64,000 nucleotides of DNA from Geosiphon pyriformis (Eukaryota; Glomeromycota; Glomeromycetes; Archaeosporales; Geosiphonaceae), in contig JAAOMT010000599.1 in assembly GCA_016748015.1 (NCBI GenBank), forward strand, positions 520,589 through 584,588. The letters are read 5' to 3'. Every line of letters starts with the position of its first letter. Within the stretch, counting starts at the first letter, position 1. Of the stretch, positions 22,518-33,447 are shown in pieces. Below the pieces are notes generated by a model. The model saw only the letters and a list, made by a program, of their open reading frames with translations. It searched no databases and was not told the DNA's origin. The translations under genes and the position numbers were made by a program.

Positions 22518-23373
22518 TATTACAGATGATTATTTCTGCTGTTGAATTAAATAACAAACCCGTAACTTGGTGCTTAAAGCTAATTGCAGTTGATAGTAAT
22601 CTGAAGGTTTTGGTTGAGTTCTTTGTATAATGGACAGAGATTCAATAGTGTCGATAGTAGATGTATCTTTCCAAAAGTTTTCCCAATTTCTTTCTCAGTG
22701 TGGTGACCAGATTTAATCTGGCAGTTGTGCCTTTCTGGTAAGCTATCCAATAATATATAAAATTCTATCCATATTTCTAGGTCTTTTACCAGGCTATCCT
22801 TGATGTCAATAACTCAGTGCTTTAATTTTTAATCAATTAGTATACAACAACAAATCACAATAAAATAAAGAAAAAGAAATAAAAAAAAGAAAATAAAGAA
22901 AGAAAAGAAATAAGCCAAGGCAATTTGCAGATTAGTATCCCATCAATAGCCATGATCAAGAGCTATTGTTCCAGTGTGGTTAAGTATCAATTACTATCAA
23001 CATGAAGGGTTGATAGTAGGAAGTGAATTGAGATATGAAATAATTATTTATTTGATAATTGTGTTTCTAGGCTAAGGATTCTGTGGTATCAATTCTGCTT
23101 TTTCTGTTTCTAACACTACTGCTATATATACATAATTGAGATTCCTCAATTCCTCAATTCTTCATAACAGGAATCCTGGAATTCCTAGAATTTTGTGATT
23201 CCTTTAAGAGGAATCCTGGAATTCTGGAATTCTGTAATTCCTTATCGAGGAATCCTGAAATTTCTGGAATCCTGCAATTCCTGAAAAGAATCCTGGAATT
23301 CTATATTTACTATGCTTACTTCTAATTGGCTAATAATTATGCTAATATATTTCCTATATTTCTATGAGTAATA
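22518..23373 (-). repeat. 3' LTR of element C
   Basis: 856 bp. The expected TGTTAC and GTAACA ends are here TATTAC and GTAATA, each one transition away. The A-type layout is clear: TATATATA box near 23114-23121 and the GGAATTCC-type array at about 23145-23300. Purine-rich internal DNA follows at 23374-23395. Confidence 0.92.
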
Positions 23374-23386
23374 TTATTCCCTCCTT

Positions 23387-24066
23387 TTAATATTGAGTTC
23401 TATCGAAATCTAACTCATGTAATTCCCCCTTTTGAAGTATTTCTTGGATTTTGTTTTTGAGAATTACTTGTGTTATTTGGGTCTGTAATTCTTCAAATTG
23501 AGCATTGGTGATTTTTCCCAATTGATTACTGGTAACCATATTTATTGCTCTGTTGAGCAATATTTCTGGTTTATCCTGAAATGCTGTGTGTATTTGGTAT
23601 ATGGCTCGGGCTTGTGTGGATAAGTTGTTCTTTTCCACAAAATGTTTTAATTGTTGTAGTATTCTTTTGTCAAATAATTGCTTTGTTTTATCTGTATATA
23701 GATTCTGGATATCTATGTGTTGTCCCAAGTGAAAATAACAATAGTTTTTTGGAAATTGTTGTATCTACCAATTCCAAGTTTCTTTCAACTCTTGATATAG
23801 TAACTCTTTTGTCAATTTTTTTACTGCTAATTTTACTTTCGCCATGATTTTGTCCATAGTATTTTCAGTTTTCTTCAGTGTTTTGAGTTAAAATGTCTTT
23901 CTAGTATCTTAATATCAAATAGTTTGTTGATTGATTGTAATCTCTATTTCCTGGTGTTGGATTAATTGAAAGAATTGTTGTGCTAGTGCATGAATGTTGT
24001 CTGTAATTTTCATTTTTCTGATATTTCCTATCACATCTACCATGTCTTTATATATTCTTTTGATGG
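23387..24066 (-). pseudogene. Element C post-integrase ORF3
   Basis: The C-terminal 113 codons (23387-23728) are open: GQHIDIQNLYTDKTKQLF, TQARAIYQIHTAFQDKPEIL, LGKITNAQFEELQTQI, then an acidic end before the polypurine tract. The N-terminal half (23730-24066) has a frameshift, but KMKITDNIHALAQQFFQLIQ is readable. The frame overlaps or abuts the integrase end. No domain recognised; Gln-rich and probably helical. Confidence 0.65.
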
Positions 24067-24067
24067 A

Positions 24068-25545
24068 TTAATTTAATGTGTTGTTATCAATAATAATAAT
24101 TGGTTCCAGATCTCGTGAAATCTCATCTGATTGGACTAGTATTCTCTGTACTCCTAATTGTGGAATATTACTGGTAGATGGTAGTGTGATGTTGTGATAT
24201 GGTTTCAGTCGATCTCCATGTACTGCTTTGGTTAAAATTTTGTTATCCAATCTTAATTTGTAAGCTCTATTTCCTAGAATTTTTTCTATGTGAAATAGTC
24301 CATCCCATTTGGAGTTAAATTTTCTACTCTATTGTTTTTCCACTTTGGTATGATGTAGTAATACTTTGTCTCCGATCTTGAATTCAACTGGTTTGTTTGG
24401 TAGTTGGCTATCGTGTCTTTTTTTCTGTGTTTCTTGTGACTTTTGGATATTATCAGCTGCTCTTTTTTGTTTGTTTTTCAATGTTTCCATTAAGTCATAT
24501 GTTCTTCTTAACAATGTTTCTTGAAAATTTTTCTCTGTTATTGATTCAGCTAAATATGTATTAATTTCTTTTTCTACTGGTAACGTTGCTATTCTTCCAT
24601 ATACTAATTCAAATGGTGTTGCTTGTATAGTATCCTGTTTCATTGTCCGATAAGCAAATAGTACTGATGGTATGAACAAATCCCAATCGTTCTGGTTTTC
24701 TTGGCTAAGCTTGGCTATTGCTTTATACAATGTTCTGTTGAATCTTTCTACTAATTTATTGGTTTGTGGATGGTATGGTGATGATAATGGTCTCTTGATT
24801 CCGAATCTTTGGCTCAATTTTGTTAATGTTCTGTTCACAAAATGAGTTTCTTGGTCTGATAATAATTCTTTTGGACATCCATGTCGACAAATCAAATTCT
24901 GATGAACAAATTTGGCAACGGATTCTGCATTCGCTCTTTGAATTGCTTTCGCCTCTGGCCATTTAATAAGATAGTTCATAGCTACTGCTATGTATCTGTT
25001 TTCTCTGCTGGTGATTGTTAATGGTCCGACTAAATCAATTCCCATATGGTCAAATGGTTGTCCTACTTTGATTAGTCTTAATGGTTCACTGGGTTTTGTT
25101 CCTCCTCTTCGCTGACAAGCATCACAATTTTGAACATATTGAATGATGTCTGGATACATTGATGGCCAATAGTATCTTTTTCTGGTTCTTTCCATGGTTG
25201 CTTCTTTGTGAAAATGTCCTGCTGTTGGATTTGAGTGCATGTTGAATAATATTGTCTCTTTTTCTGGCTCTGTAATTACTCTGGTTGGTTGATCTGGATC
25301 CCTTCTATTTTTCCAATAAAGTATATTTTGGTGAGTGATAAAATATTTTGATTGTTGTTTGATACTCCTTTATTCTGTATGAGATAAATTCTCCTTGAAC
25401 TGTTGAGTGTTTAGATAATGTTGTAATTGTTGATATTTTTGTATGTTCATCTTTTGTTGTATTTTTCCATTGGTATTGTTCTGGTTTTCTTATATTTTTG
25501 GGTTGAAATGTTCTTAGATTTGTCTTATTCACGATAAAATGTCAG
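24068..25545 (-). pseudogene. Element C integrase, nearly complete
   Basis: 303 open codons (24329-25240) cover the zinc finger (HFHKEATMERTRKRYYW...CDACQRRG), the core with GIDLVGPLTITSRENRY and WPEAKAIQ, SDQETHFVN, HPQTNKLVERFNRTLY and the start of the C-terminal barrel (FKIGDKVLLHHTKVEKQ). A stop at about 24329 precedes the last part (24068-24250), which ends in IIDNNTLN. N-terminal residues before the zinc finger are at 25305-25532 in a shifted frame. The DDE residues appear present. Confidence 0.88.
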
Positions 25546-25599
25546 CATTTCTGTTGTCCTTTTCCTTTTTGTAATGTATAGTATAATTGTATAGTGCAA

Positions 25600-26941
25600 G
25601 TGCCATTTTCTATCTTGACTGTCTTCCATTTCCAAATTCTTGTTTTTGGAGTAATGTTAATTCCTTGTGATCTGTGTATACTTTAAATTTCTGGCTCAAG
25701 TATTTTTTCTATTTCATGACGACCCAGTATATTACTAAGTGTTCTTGTTCCAGTGTTTTATAGTTCTTTTCGGCTGGTGTTAAACCTCTGCTGGCATATG
25801 CTACTGGATGTTCTCTGCCATCTAGTCCTCTCTGAGATAATACTGCTTCCAATGCTTGGCCAGATGCATCAGTGGTAATGATGAATAGTTTGCTGTAATC
25901 TGGATAGATCAGTACTAGAGCTTGGATGAGCTTTTTCTTCAGAATATTAAAAGCTTCTTGTTGACTTTTTGTCCATTCATATTTCACATTTTTGTTTTGC
26001 AGTTGATTGAGTGGCTGCGCTATCTTGGAAAAGTTCTTGATAAAACAACGATAGTAGCTGGCAAATCCCAAAAATGATTTCAGTTCTGTTATATTGGTTG
26101 GCACTAGAAAGTTCTTTACTATCTCTATTTTCTCTGGATCTGTTTTGATGCCATCTTTGCTAACTATGTGTTCCAAGAATTTGAGTTCTGTCTTGCCAAA
26201 GAAGCATTTTGTTGTATTTAACTTTAGTTCTACTCTTCTTAGTCTTTCAAACACTTGTTGAAGATAATGAAGATGATCATCAAATGTCTTTGAGAATACA
26301 TTGGTGTCATTTAAGTATACAACTACTGATTTCCACAATAAGCCCATATAAATGATTTCCATTAGCCATTGGAAAGTTGCTGGGGCATTGGTTAAGCCGA
26401 ATAGCATCACTTTAAATTCGAAATTCTCTTCTCTAGTAGTAAATGCCATCTTCTCTTTGTCAGCTAAATTCATGACTACTTGCCAATAACCACTGTCCAA
26501 ATCTAATGTGGAGAACTATTTGTTCCCCCCAAAAGCATCAAATAATTTTTGTATTCGTGGAGTTAGATAACTGTCTTCACGAGTTACACCATTGAGTTTC
26601 CTGTAGTTTACACAAAACCAGATTTTTTCATTTTTCTTATGGACAAGTACCACTGGTGATGACCATGGACTCATTGATGGTTGAATTAGCCCGTTGTCAA
26701 GCATTCTGTTTATCTCTTGACAAATAATCTCGTGGCTGGCTGGTGGCACTCTGTATGCTCTTTGTTTGATTGGCATTGTATCTCCAGTCTTGATCTGATG
26801 CTGGATGATGTCAGTTTGGCCAAACTCATTTTCGCTGGCAAAGATGTCATTGAAATTGTTGAGTAACATCTTGAGCTGCATACATTGGAGTGGATCTAAG
26901 TTTCCCATGTTCATTTGTTCCAATTGTTCTGGTTGGAGCAA
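25600..26941 (-). pseudogene. Element C RT-RNase H
   Basis: Two long stretches (26516-26941 and 25709-26500) split by one TAG at a Trp codon of NKWFSTLDL. The first has NEFGQTDIIQHQIKTGD, the primer-grip-side motif INRMLDNGLIQPS and PWSSPVVLVHKK. The second has GYWQV, FGLTNAPATFQ, the active site YLND (second position Asn, not Asp), ASYYRCFIKNF and RNase H with ITTDASGQALEAVL and PVAYASRGLTPAEKNY. The Asp to Asn change alone should abolish polymerase activity. Confidence 0.9.
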
Positions 26942-26953
26942 ATAACATTCATC

Positions 26954-27739
26954 TCATCCATAGATTGTTTGTGATGTGATGTTAACATATCCACAAAGTT
27001 GTGGAAAGTCTGGAATGGGATTTGGTGATTGGTTTTCTATTTCTGTGGTTAAGTATCCAATAGTAGTTCCTTCTGGTATGTTGATGACATTGCCAGTGTT
27101 GTTGTAGATGAGAATTTTTATGCTGCTATAGCTTTTGGCTAGTATGTGGAGATTGATCAACCCAATATCTCCTGATTCACAAAGGCTTACTTCTGCTTCA
27201 AAAATTTGTTCTTGCTCTTTTTTCTTTTTTTCTATTGCTAATATGTACTGGCTATATAGTGGGATGAAAATAGCTTGACCAGTTGAGATAATTTCTCCTT
27301 GGTCAACAATTTTTTCCTTAGCCATATTAACTAGTACATCTATTCTACCTGTTAATCCAAATTCTTGTATCCTTCTTGCTGTTATTCTTAATTTCTCTCT
27401 ATTTCCCATTGATACTAATTGAGCTACTCTAACCAGAAGCAGGAATATTGCTTGTGCTATCTTTTTGTTGGGTTCTATTATATAAGGTTTTTCTGAGTCA
27501 TTTTGTAGCATGGTAATAATATTTCCTATATATCCCGTATCAATTATTCCTCCTCTTATATTAATCCCTCTTTTCGCTAAACTACTTCTAGATGTTAATT
27601 GAATCATTGTTGTTGCCGGAATTTCTAGTGCTATTTTCAGATCAATGCAGGTGCATGAATGCGGTTCCAATTTGATGGCATCTTTTCCTAAGTATCTCAG
27701 ATCAAACTCTGCATCAGTATTATGCACACATTCTGGCAT
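26954..27739 (-). CDS. Element C dUTPase-like domain (uninterrupted)
   Basis: An uninterrupted 261-codon stretch begins MPECVHNTDAEFDLRYLGKD and ends ITSQTIYG next to RT. Trimeric dUTPase motifs: 1 at residues 7-13 (NTDAEFDL, usual Gly now Glu), 2 near 48-55 (SRSSLAKRG), 3 near 58-67 (GGIIDTGYIGN, catalytic Asp kept), 4 near 88-94 (KKIAQAIFL), 5 near 119-128 (RRIQEFGLTGR, Gly-rich end partly changed). About 130 residues of dUTPase are followed by a linker of similar length, perhaps another small beta domain. It is part of a polyprotein rather than a separate gene, so the M at 27739 need not be a start. Confidence 0.85.
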   Translation of the reverse strand: MPECVHNTDAEFDLRYLGKDAIKLEPHSCTCIDLKIALEIPATTMIQLTSRSSLAKRGINIRGGIIDTGYIGNIITMLQNDSEKPYIIEPNKKIAQAIFLLLVRVAQLVSMGNREKLRITARRIQEFGLTGRIDVLVNMAKEKIVDQGEIISTGQAIFIPLYSQYILAIEKKKKEQEQIFEAEVSLCESGDIGLINLHILAKSYSSIKILIYNNTGNVINIPEGTTIGYLTTEIENQSPNPIPDFPQLCGYVNITSQTIYG

Positions 27740-27763
27740 AATACTTTCCCCATTGTCACTATA

Positions 27764-29062
27764 CTATTTCAACTCTTGTTTCTTGGAGAGGTCTGGTAGT
27801 GCAATGTATTGTTTGTAGTTTAAATTGGAGTTTGAATCTGAGTTGGAATCATTGTCATTGTCATTGTCATTTTGAATGGAGCTTAAACTGTTGTTGTTGT
27901 CATCATTGTCGGAGTTTGAATCGCAATTAATTGGCGATTCTGATTCTGATGTGCAGCTGCTAATTGGTTCTTCTTTTTCAGGGATCGAGTAGATCATGCG
28001 TGGTGGTAGATTGTAAATGAGGTCACACTCATCACAATACTGGAAGTCACAGGGAATTAGGCAGTGTTGACATAGTTGAGCATTCAACTGCTTTAACCAT
28101 TGTTCTTGTTCTTCCCTTGTGGGTGCTAATTCTTGGTAGTGTTCATGGAATTGTTCCAGATCCAGGAGGTTTATAATGGGTTCTGTGTCCCAGTCAAGCT
28201 TTAAAGATTCTGGGGGGTTGCCTTTGATTGTTTTTATCTCTTCTGGCATCGCTCCTTCGATTTTGGCAAATGCCATTCGCCAAATTTTGTCATCGTCATG
28301 TGGACAACTGTCTAATCATCGTACTGCTCTTTGCCAAGCGGCTTTGATTGGTGTCCCCTTTTTAACCCAGTCACTGATCAGAATCATGTATTGACACTCT
28401 ATGTTGCACATTCCTCCACGTTCAGGAATATCATGCCATATTCTTTCATCCAATAAAGTCTCTCCACAAGCTAAGCATGGCTAATTGTCCCATTTCTCTA
28501 CTTATTTTGGTTTTCCAAAGCATTCAAGGATGCATGGGCAGCAATAGAACCTAGTTGCTGTTGAATATTCTTCATCATCCCCACAGCATGCGTCTATTGA
28601 CGACAATTTCTTGTCACAATCAACACATATAAGCTTAGGTTAACAATAAGTAGATCGTTGTGGTATAGTATAGGTGTTATAAGTGGTGGATGTTTGGGTG
28701 GTCTCTTCTTCTTTCCCTTTTCCTTTATTTTCTTTGTCCTCTTTCTATTCCCAGCTTAAAGTTGGTTCGCTCTCGTCATTGTCGGTCCATGTCAGGTCAT
28801 CGGTTTCCCAAGTAAGTTCTTCTTTTTGTTTCCTTTTTCCCTTGTTGTTGTCATTCCAGAAGAGTATTGGCAGTAGTTCATTGTGCTCTTCGTCAGCCCA
28901 TGACACTTGATAGGCTTCCCAGGTAGGCTTCGGTTTCTCTTCGTCAAAGTCGATTAGTGGTGCCATGGTGTTGGTAGCCTTGAAGTGGCCACATATTGCT
29001 GATACTCGTGTGTGTTTTTCATTCTGGCTGAGTATTAACTCTTGGGTCATCCAATTGAGCAC
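27764..29062 (-). pseudogene. Element C cysteine-rich/acidic module
   Basis: The best-preserved C-terminal half (27764-28276, 170 codons) has an alpha-helical stretch with EEIKTIKGNPPESLKLDWD, then LAPTREEQEQWLKQL, the cluster CQHC-LIPCDFQY-C-DEC-DLIY, EKEEPISSCTSE and an Asp/Asn/Ser-rich tail. The N-terminal half (28745-29062) has two WEAYQVSWADEE / WETDDLTWTDND repeats. Between them CxxC motifs are readable (about 28440-28640). Possible roles are nucleic-acid binding or a Pol cofactor; none can be shown. Confidence 0.6.
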
Positions 29063-29107
29063 AGCATTGGTTTTGGACAGCCAGTCATTACCAACTAGGG
29101 CTTAGTA

Positions 29108-29662
29108 TTAGGTGGCATCCATTACTAAGACTTTGATAAGTACTATGATGCCATTAATTTCTATAGGGAAATCATTTATTTCACTGATAGGTGTTTTGGT
29201 GGCACCATTGGCAGTGATGATTCTAGTGCTGGCAGCTCGATCAACTTGGTGACCTAATTGATCCATAAGCTGTTTTGTGATTATGCTGCCAGCTGATCCA
29301 CTATCTAGGATGAGTTTGATGGGGTGACCATCAACTCTGACATCTGTGTACATTGCTGTTATGGGTTTCTTTTTGAGGGCAGCTCCACTGAATAATGGTA
29401 TTGTTGTGTTTTCTTTGAGTTCAAAGGAAAAGATGGCTGTTAGGGATTCGTCACTAGAGATGGTTGCCAGTGGAATCGTGTTGGTAGGCATGTGCTGATT
29501 GGATTCCGTGTTGTTGGATATGGCATCTTCTGAGGTAACCAAAAGACTTAAATAGTGTTGGGAATTTGGGTTTTGGATGTGACTGGTATCTAAATTCCAG
29601 GTACGTGATCCTGATGATGGATTTAGCGAACTGGGGATTGGTTGGTAAACAACCATTGCCAA
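29108..29662 (-). CDS. Element C aspartic protease (uninterrupted)
   Basis: 184 open codons. Residues 1-30 end the Gag/Pol linker. The active site LILDSGSAGSIIT lies near residues 109-121, and TRIITANGATKTPISEIND with the flap side follows. IEINGIIVLIKVLVMDAT closes the stretch, just before a stop. The next segment (29062 onward) supplies LVGNDWLSKT. A retropepsin-type DSG triad is intact. The domain would cut Gag-Pol. Confidence 0.82.
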   Translation of the reverse strand: MAMVVYQPIPSSLNPSSGSRTWNLDTSHIQNPNSQHYLSLLVTSEDAISNNTESNQHMPTNTIPLATISSDESLTAIFSFELKENTTIPLFSGAALKKKPITAMYTDVRVDGHPIKLILDSGSAGSIITKQLMDQLGHQVDRAASTRIITANGATKTPISEINDFPIEINGIIVLIKVLVMDAT

Positions 29663-29699
29663 TCTCCAGTTTTGAGTAACTCTGGATTGAGGGTTGTCT

Positions 29700-31778
29700 G
29701 ATGTTATTTGAGCTGGGTTCTGGGACGGTGCTTGAATTGGTTGGGATTGATAGATGATTTGTGGCTGCGGTTAATATATTACTTGTGGCTACGGCTGATA
29801 AATTGGAAGTTGATACACTGGCAGTTGATAGATTGGTTGCTGCATTATTGGCAGGTAATTATTTCAATATTGGTCTTGACTTTGATTTGGATAATGATTC
29901 GGAGTTTGGAACTGGCAATTGGGGTTTCGAGATTGATTTTCCGATCATTGGTTATTTAAATGCTAACAACAGTCCATTTGGATATGCCCTTGTTTACCAC
30001 AATAGTGGCAGATACACGTTTTCTGTTGCCACTGTTGATTGGTCGATGCAGATGGACGTGATTGAGTTTGAGCACAATTAGAGTTTCCTTGATTATTGTG
30101 TCATTGTGGAGGCTGATAGATGGCGTGATTGTCAGCTAAGTATCCTTCTAATCTCTTATTAATTGATTCACTGATCTTCTCCAATTTGGAATCCAGTTCA
30201 GATAATCCATTCATTACTAGATTAATGGCTTGGGCATGGTTAGTCTTGGACTCCGCGGATTCAAAATCTCTGGTGCATGTAACTGCGTCTTGAAAAATAC
30301 CTGGATGTAACGGATGTACATGTTGCAAGATGCTGCTGCACAGACCGCAGATGAACTGATTGAGTATCTATGATGCTGTGAAATAGTTGGCATTAATTGC
30401 TTGAATTTGGTGTAGGTTTTGATGGAAGCGTCCCAGGTAAGTGGTGACTGCTTCAGTTTCTTCTTGTTTCATGGTGGTGAATGCATTAACTAGGCAATTG
30501 ATGCTGTTATTGTTGCTGAAGTATCTTAGGAATTCCACTTTGAAGGCATTAAAATCTTGTGGTTTATTAATCAAGCTCTGGTACCATGAATCAGCAGTAT
30601 CTTTGAGAAAGTAGAGAATGGCTTGCATTGCTCTAATGTCATTTCATCCATTGACTGTGATGGCCTTTTCTACATCATTCAGCCATACTTGAGTGTCATC
30701 CTTTTCACCTGTAAAGTTGTCAAGTTTTGCGATTGGTGTGTAGGCTATTGGATCTAAGTTAGGGGGTTGTAATGGTTGTTAAAGCAGTTGTTGTTGTCCT
30801 GGCTGTTGTGGTGGTAGCTGAAGTGGCTGCTGTATGGGTTTGGCTATGGGATTAATTGGCAGTTAATTGATGATGATTACCAGAGGTAAGTTTTGCTGAT
30901 TAATTAATTCAGGGTTTTGATTTCATTGATTTGGCAGCATTTGAATATTTGGGGTTTCAATTTCTGGATTTTCTAACTGTTGCTGAGTTTAAATGTTTGG
31001 GGTTTCAACTTCAGGGTTTTTAGTGATCAGGTGTTGGTAAGTAAATTCTTGATCCTCTGATTCTTCTTCCTTCTTTTCTGATTCTGCTGCTTTCCATGGA
31101 TCAGAAATTCCGAAATCTGGTGGAGGTGGTGGTGATCGAAGTTCTGATGAGGTTGATGATCACGAATTAAATCCCTCAAAGTATTCGTCGTATGGTTTTA
31201 GCAATTCTGTTTTCCTTTGTCTATTTTGGAATGAGAATCATCCAAATGCTGATGTTGGAGTTGATGGGAATGCATCAGTTGATGATATGTTGATGGTGCT
31301 TCCAAGTGTATAGTGGTAAAATAGATTGGTTGGTGATTCAATTCTTGTTTTCTTCCAAGTGGGTGGTTGTATCTTTTTGGGTGTTACTGCTGGTGTTTGT
31401 AGTTTCCCTTTGCTTTTACTGGTGTAAGTAATTGGATATCTTTGTTGGGTGTAATGTTCAATTTTTTTGTTGATTTCCATAATGATAGATGCGAAATTAT
31501 GATTTGTTGGCAAGTTGGTGTTTTGAATTAACTCCTTATAGAAAGTTTTTTTTGCTGATTCAGTATTCACTGGTGTTTCTAATAAAGAGAAAATCTTTTT
31601 GTTGATGTAGAAGTTGAAGGCTGATTCGGCAGATATATGATTGTGGTTTAATCCCAAGTATTAACAATAGTGTTGAAATAAGAATTTTGCAAATCCTAAA
31701 TGGTTTGCTCCTATATTTTCTGATTCTGCCACTTTTGGATGGTGTTTGTTGGTGCTAGTTCTCTGTAGGATTATACCT
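29700..31778 (-). pseudogene. Element C gag
   Basis: From the primer site inward: the N-terminal domain (31238-31657: LNHNHISAESAFNFYINKKI, RYPITYTSKSKGK), a Pro/Gln-rich linker, the capsid-like retrotrans_gag region (30368-30760 and 30101-30328, with WYQSLINKPQDFNAFKVEFL and YLGRFHQNLHQIQ), a CCHC remnant near 30000-30020 and a Gln/Pro/Tyr-rich tail (about 29700-29960). Several frameshifts and stops. The expected start again lacks ATG and reads GTG GCA GAA. Confidence 0.78.
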
Positions 31779-31794
31779 CACAAAGAACACCAAA

Positions 31795-32650
31795 TGTTAT
31801 AGGTGATTATTTCTGCTGTTGAATTAAATAACAAACCCATAACTTGGTGCTCAAAACTAATTGCAATTGATAGTAATCTGAAGGTTTTGGTTGAGTTCTT
31901 TGTATAATGGACAGAGATTCAATAGTGTCAATAGTAGATGTATCTTTCCAAGAGTTTTCCCAATTTCTTTCTCAGCGTGGTGGCCAGATTTAATCTGGCA
32001 ATCATGTCCTTCTGGTAAGCTATCCGATAATATATAAAATCTTATTCATATTTCTGGGTCTTTTACTAGGCTATCCTTGACATCAATAACTCAGCACTTT
32101 AATCTTTAATCAATTAGTATACAACAACAAATCACAATAAAATAAAGAAAAAGAAATAAAAAAAAGAAAATAAAGAAAGAAAAGAAATAAGCCAAGGCAA
32201 TTTACAGATTAGTATCCTGTCAATAGCCATGATCAAGAGCTATTGTTCCAGCATGGTTAAGTATCAATTATTATCAACATGAAAGGTTGATAGTGGGGAG
32301 TAGATTGAGATATGAAATAATTATTTATTTGATGATTGTATTTCTAGGCTAAGAATTCTGTGGTATCGATTCTGCCTTTTCTGTTTTTAACACTACTGCT
32401 ATATATACATAATTGAGATTCCTCAATTCCTCGATTTTTCACGACAGGAATCCTGCAATTTCTGGAATCCTGCAATTCCTTTGAGAGGAATCCTAGAATT
32501 CTGGAATCCTGCAATTCCTCATTGGGGAATCCTGAAATTCCTGGAATCCTGCAATTTCTGAGAGGAATCCTGGAATTTCATATTTATTATGCTTACTTCT
32601 AATTGGCTAATAATTATGCTAATATATTTTCTATATTTCTATAAATAACA
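31795..32650 (-). repeat. 5' LTR of element C
   Basis: 856 bp from TGTTATAGG to AAATAACA, with the primer site (minus strand TGGTGTTCTTTGTGAGG) just to its left at 31777-31793. TATATATA box at about 32400-32407; GGAATTCC-type array at about 32415-32580. B gag sequence resumes at 32651 after the ATGG duplication. Confidence 0.92.
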
Positions 32651-33447
32651 ATGGTTTCAATTTTGGGGTTTTTGATAATTGGGTTTTAGTAATTGAATTC
32701 CTGATTGTTGTTTTCTTCTTTCTTTTTTTCTAATTCCATTACTTTCCAAGAACTTGCAATTCTGAAATCTGGTGGAGGTGACAGTGATTGAAATTCTGAT
32801 GGCATTGGTAATTGCGACTTAAATCTCTCAAAATATTTACTGTAGATTTCTAATAGATCAGTTTTTGATTGTTTATTTTGAAAGGGTATTTATGCCAATA
32901 AGGTTTTTGTATTTGATGTGAACGCACCTGTTGATAAGATATTGATAGCACTTTCAAATATATAGTAGTATAATAAATTTGTTGGTAATTCAAGTCTTGT
33001 TTTCTTCCAAGTAGGTGGTTGTATTTTTTGAGGTGTTACTGTTAGTGTTTGTAGTTTTTTTTTGCTTTTGTTTGTGTAGGTGATTGGATATCTTTGTTGA
33101 GTGTAAATTTCAATTTCTTTATTAATTTCAGTAAAGATTGCTGTGAAATTATAATTTACTAGTAGGCTGGTATTTTGGATTAATTTATTATAGAAATTTC
33201 CTCTGGCTGAATTGGTTTCTACTGATACTCTTAATAAATATGAGATTCTTTTATTAACATAGAAATTGAAGACTGATTCTATTGATAAGTAATTGTTAGT
33301 TAATTTCAAGTGTTAACAGTAGTATTGGAATAAAAATTTGGCAAATCCTAAATGGTTTGTTCCTATTTTTTCTGGTTCTGCCACTTTTGAATAGTTGTGT
33401 ATTAGTGCTGGTTTTCTATAGAATTATATCTTACAAAGAGCACCAAA
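32651..33447 (-). pseudogene. Element B gag, N-terminal part
   Basis: The continuation of B beyond element C. A 139-codon stretch (32890-33309) reads LTNNYLSIESVFNFYVNKRI, then RYPITYTNKSKKKLQT and KIQPPTWKKTRLE. This lines up with the N-terminal gag of A, C and D. The primer-site variant is at about 33430-33446, next to B's 5' LTR. Confidence 0.78.

Larger units (their letters stand above)
22518..32650 (-). mobile_element. Ty3/gypsy element C, complete with both LTRs
   Basis: Minus-strand element of 10,133 bp with two 856-bp LTRs. Flanked by a perfect 4-bp ATGG duplication (22514-22517, 32651-32654) within the gag of B. It has the longest open stretches of the minus-strand elements (dUTPase 261 codons, RT-RNase H 263, integrase 303), so it is the youngest or least decayed. 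It is still inactive: the RT active site reads YLND, and stops occur in gag and RT. Confidence 0.94.

Noticed and set aside
29708-30081. Leu/Trp/Val-rich plus-strand ORFs resembling membrane proteins
   Set aside because: They are antisense to the Gln/Pro/Tyr-rich gag tail of element C; similar shadows occur at 14332-14607 and 61216-61621.
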